Positions 5,856 through 5,946 of a stretch of 5,946 nt of DNA are shown here, in pieces. The notes under the pieces were generated by a model. The model was not told the origin of the DNA. It worked only from the letters and a program-made list of their open reading frames with translations, and made no database searches. The stretch comes from Thermoanaerobaculales bacterium (GTDB lineage: Bacteria > Acidobacteriota > Thermoanaerobaculia > Thermoanaerobaculales > Sulfomarinibacteraceae). The first letter of the stretch is position 1. Every line of letters begins with the position of its first letter. The stretch lies in the NCBI GenBank assembly GCA_029938595.1, contig JAOZUP010000182.1, positions 1-5,946 on the forward strand. Reading direction: 5' to 3'. Both the position numbers and the translations under genes were made by a program.

Positions 5856-5946
5856 ATGCATGTGGAGAATCCTGCGTATCCGATTGGTTCGGGTTGGCCG
5901 ACAAGTCTGGAGTTTTTGATACCCAGTGGTGGGGGGGGGGGGGGGG
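5856..5946. other. Downstream tail ending in a 16-G run
   Basis: The 75 bases after the lipoprotein stop show no clear hairpin-plus-T terminator; GTTTTTG at 5912-5918 has no stem before it. The final 16 bases (5931-5946) are all G. A pure G run at the very end is most simply a two-colour sequencing or assembly artefact marking the contig end. Therefore the operon may continue beyond what is shown. Confidence 0.7.

Noticed and set aside
5115..5861. 248-residue open frame on the - strand across the lipoprotein gene
   Set aside because: It is antisense to a gene with a lipobox and family motifs; the His/Arg-rich translation looks like a shadow.
5856..5946. Possible partial gene starting at the ATG directly after the lipoprotein stop (MHVENPAYPIGSGWP...)
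   Set aside because: It stays open for 30 codons to the window end, but has no ribosome binding site, no recognisable sequence and runs into the G tract, so it may be chance.

Overview
The window is a compact, GC-rich stretch that reads entirely on the + strand. It holds a short upstream region followed by seven tightly packed genes that look like one operon. The organism is a diderm (outer-membrane) bacterium, because the operon encodes an inner-membrane MCE/Mla-type lipid transporter and an outer-membrane-type auxiliary lipoprotein. The pairing of an FHA-GAF-PP2C phosphatase with an Mla operon and intergenic hairpin repeats suggests an environmental lineage such as Acidobacteriota or a relative. 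That placement is a guess from gene style, not something the sequence proves.

Layout: positions 1-248 hold no gene, but contain two diverged tandem copies of a roughly 50-nt unit (about 50-101 and 120-170). Each unit has a short hairpin followed by a GNRA-loop hairpin, and the copies show compensatory stem changes. Next comes a regulatory trio: an FHA-GAF-PP2C phosphatase (249-1931), an RsbW/SpoIIAB-type HATPase kinase (1924-2364) and a STAS-domain protein with a phospho-switch DSSG motif (2372-2680). The transporter follows: MlaE permease (2677-3477), MlaF ATPase (3474-4277), a long MlaD/MCE protein (4291-5307) and a PqiC-like lipoprotein (5304-5855). The last 91 bases hold no supported gene and end in a 16-G run that is probably a sequencing or assembly artefact.

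How the genes may work together: MlaE, MlaF and MlaD should form an ATP-driven phospholipid transporter in the inner membrane. The helical C-terminus of MlaD would reach across the periplasm towards the lipoprotein. In E. coli the same transporter contains a STAS subunit, MlaB, bound to MlaF. Here the only STAS gene lies directly before mlaE and overlaps it, yet it carries the phosphorylatable DSSG motif of RsbV/SpoIIAA and sits directly behind a cognate-looking kinase and phosphatase. No sigma factor is present. The main hypothesis is therefore a partner-switching phosphorylation circuit whose output is the lipid transporter rather than, or in addition to, a sigma factor.
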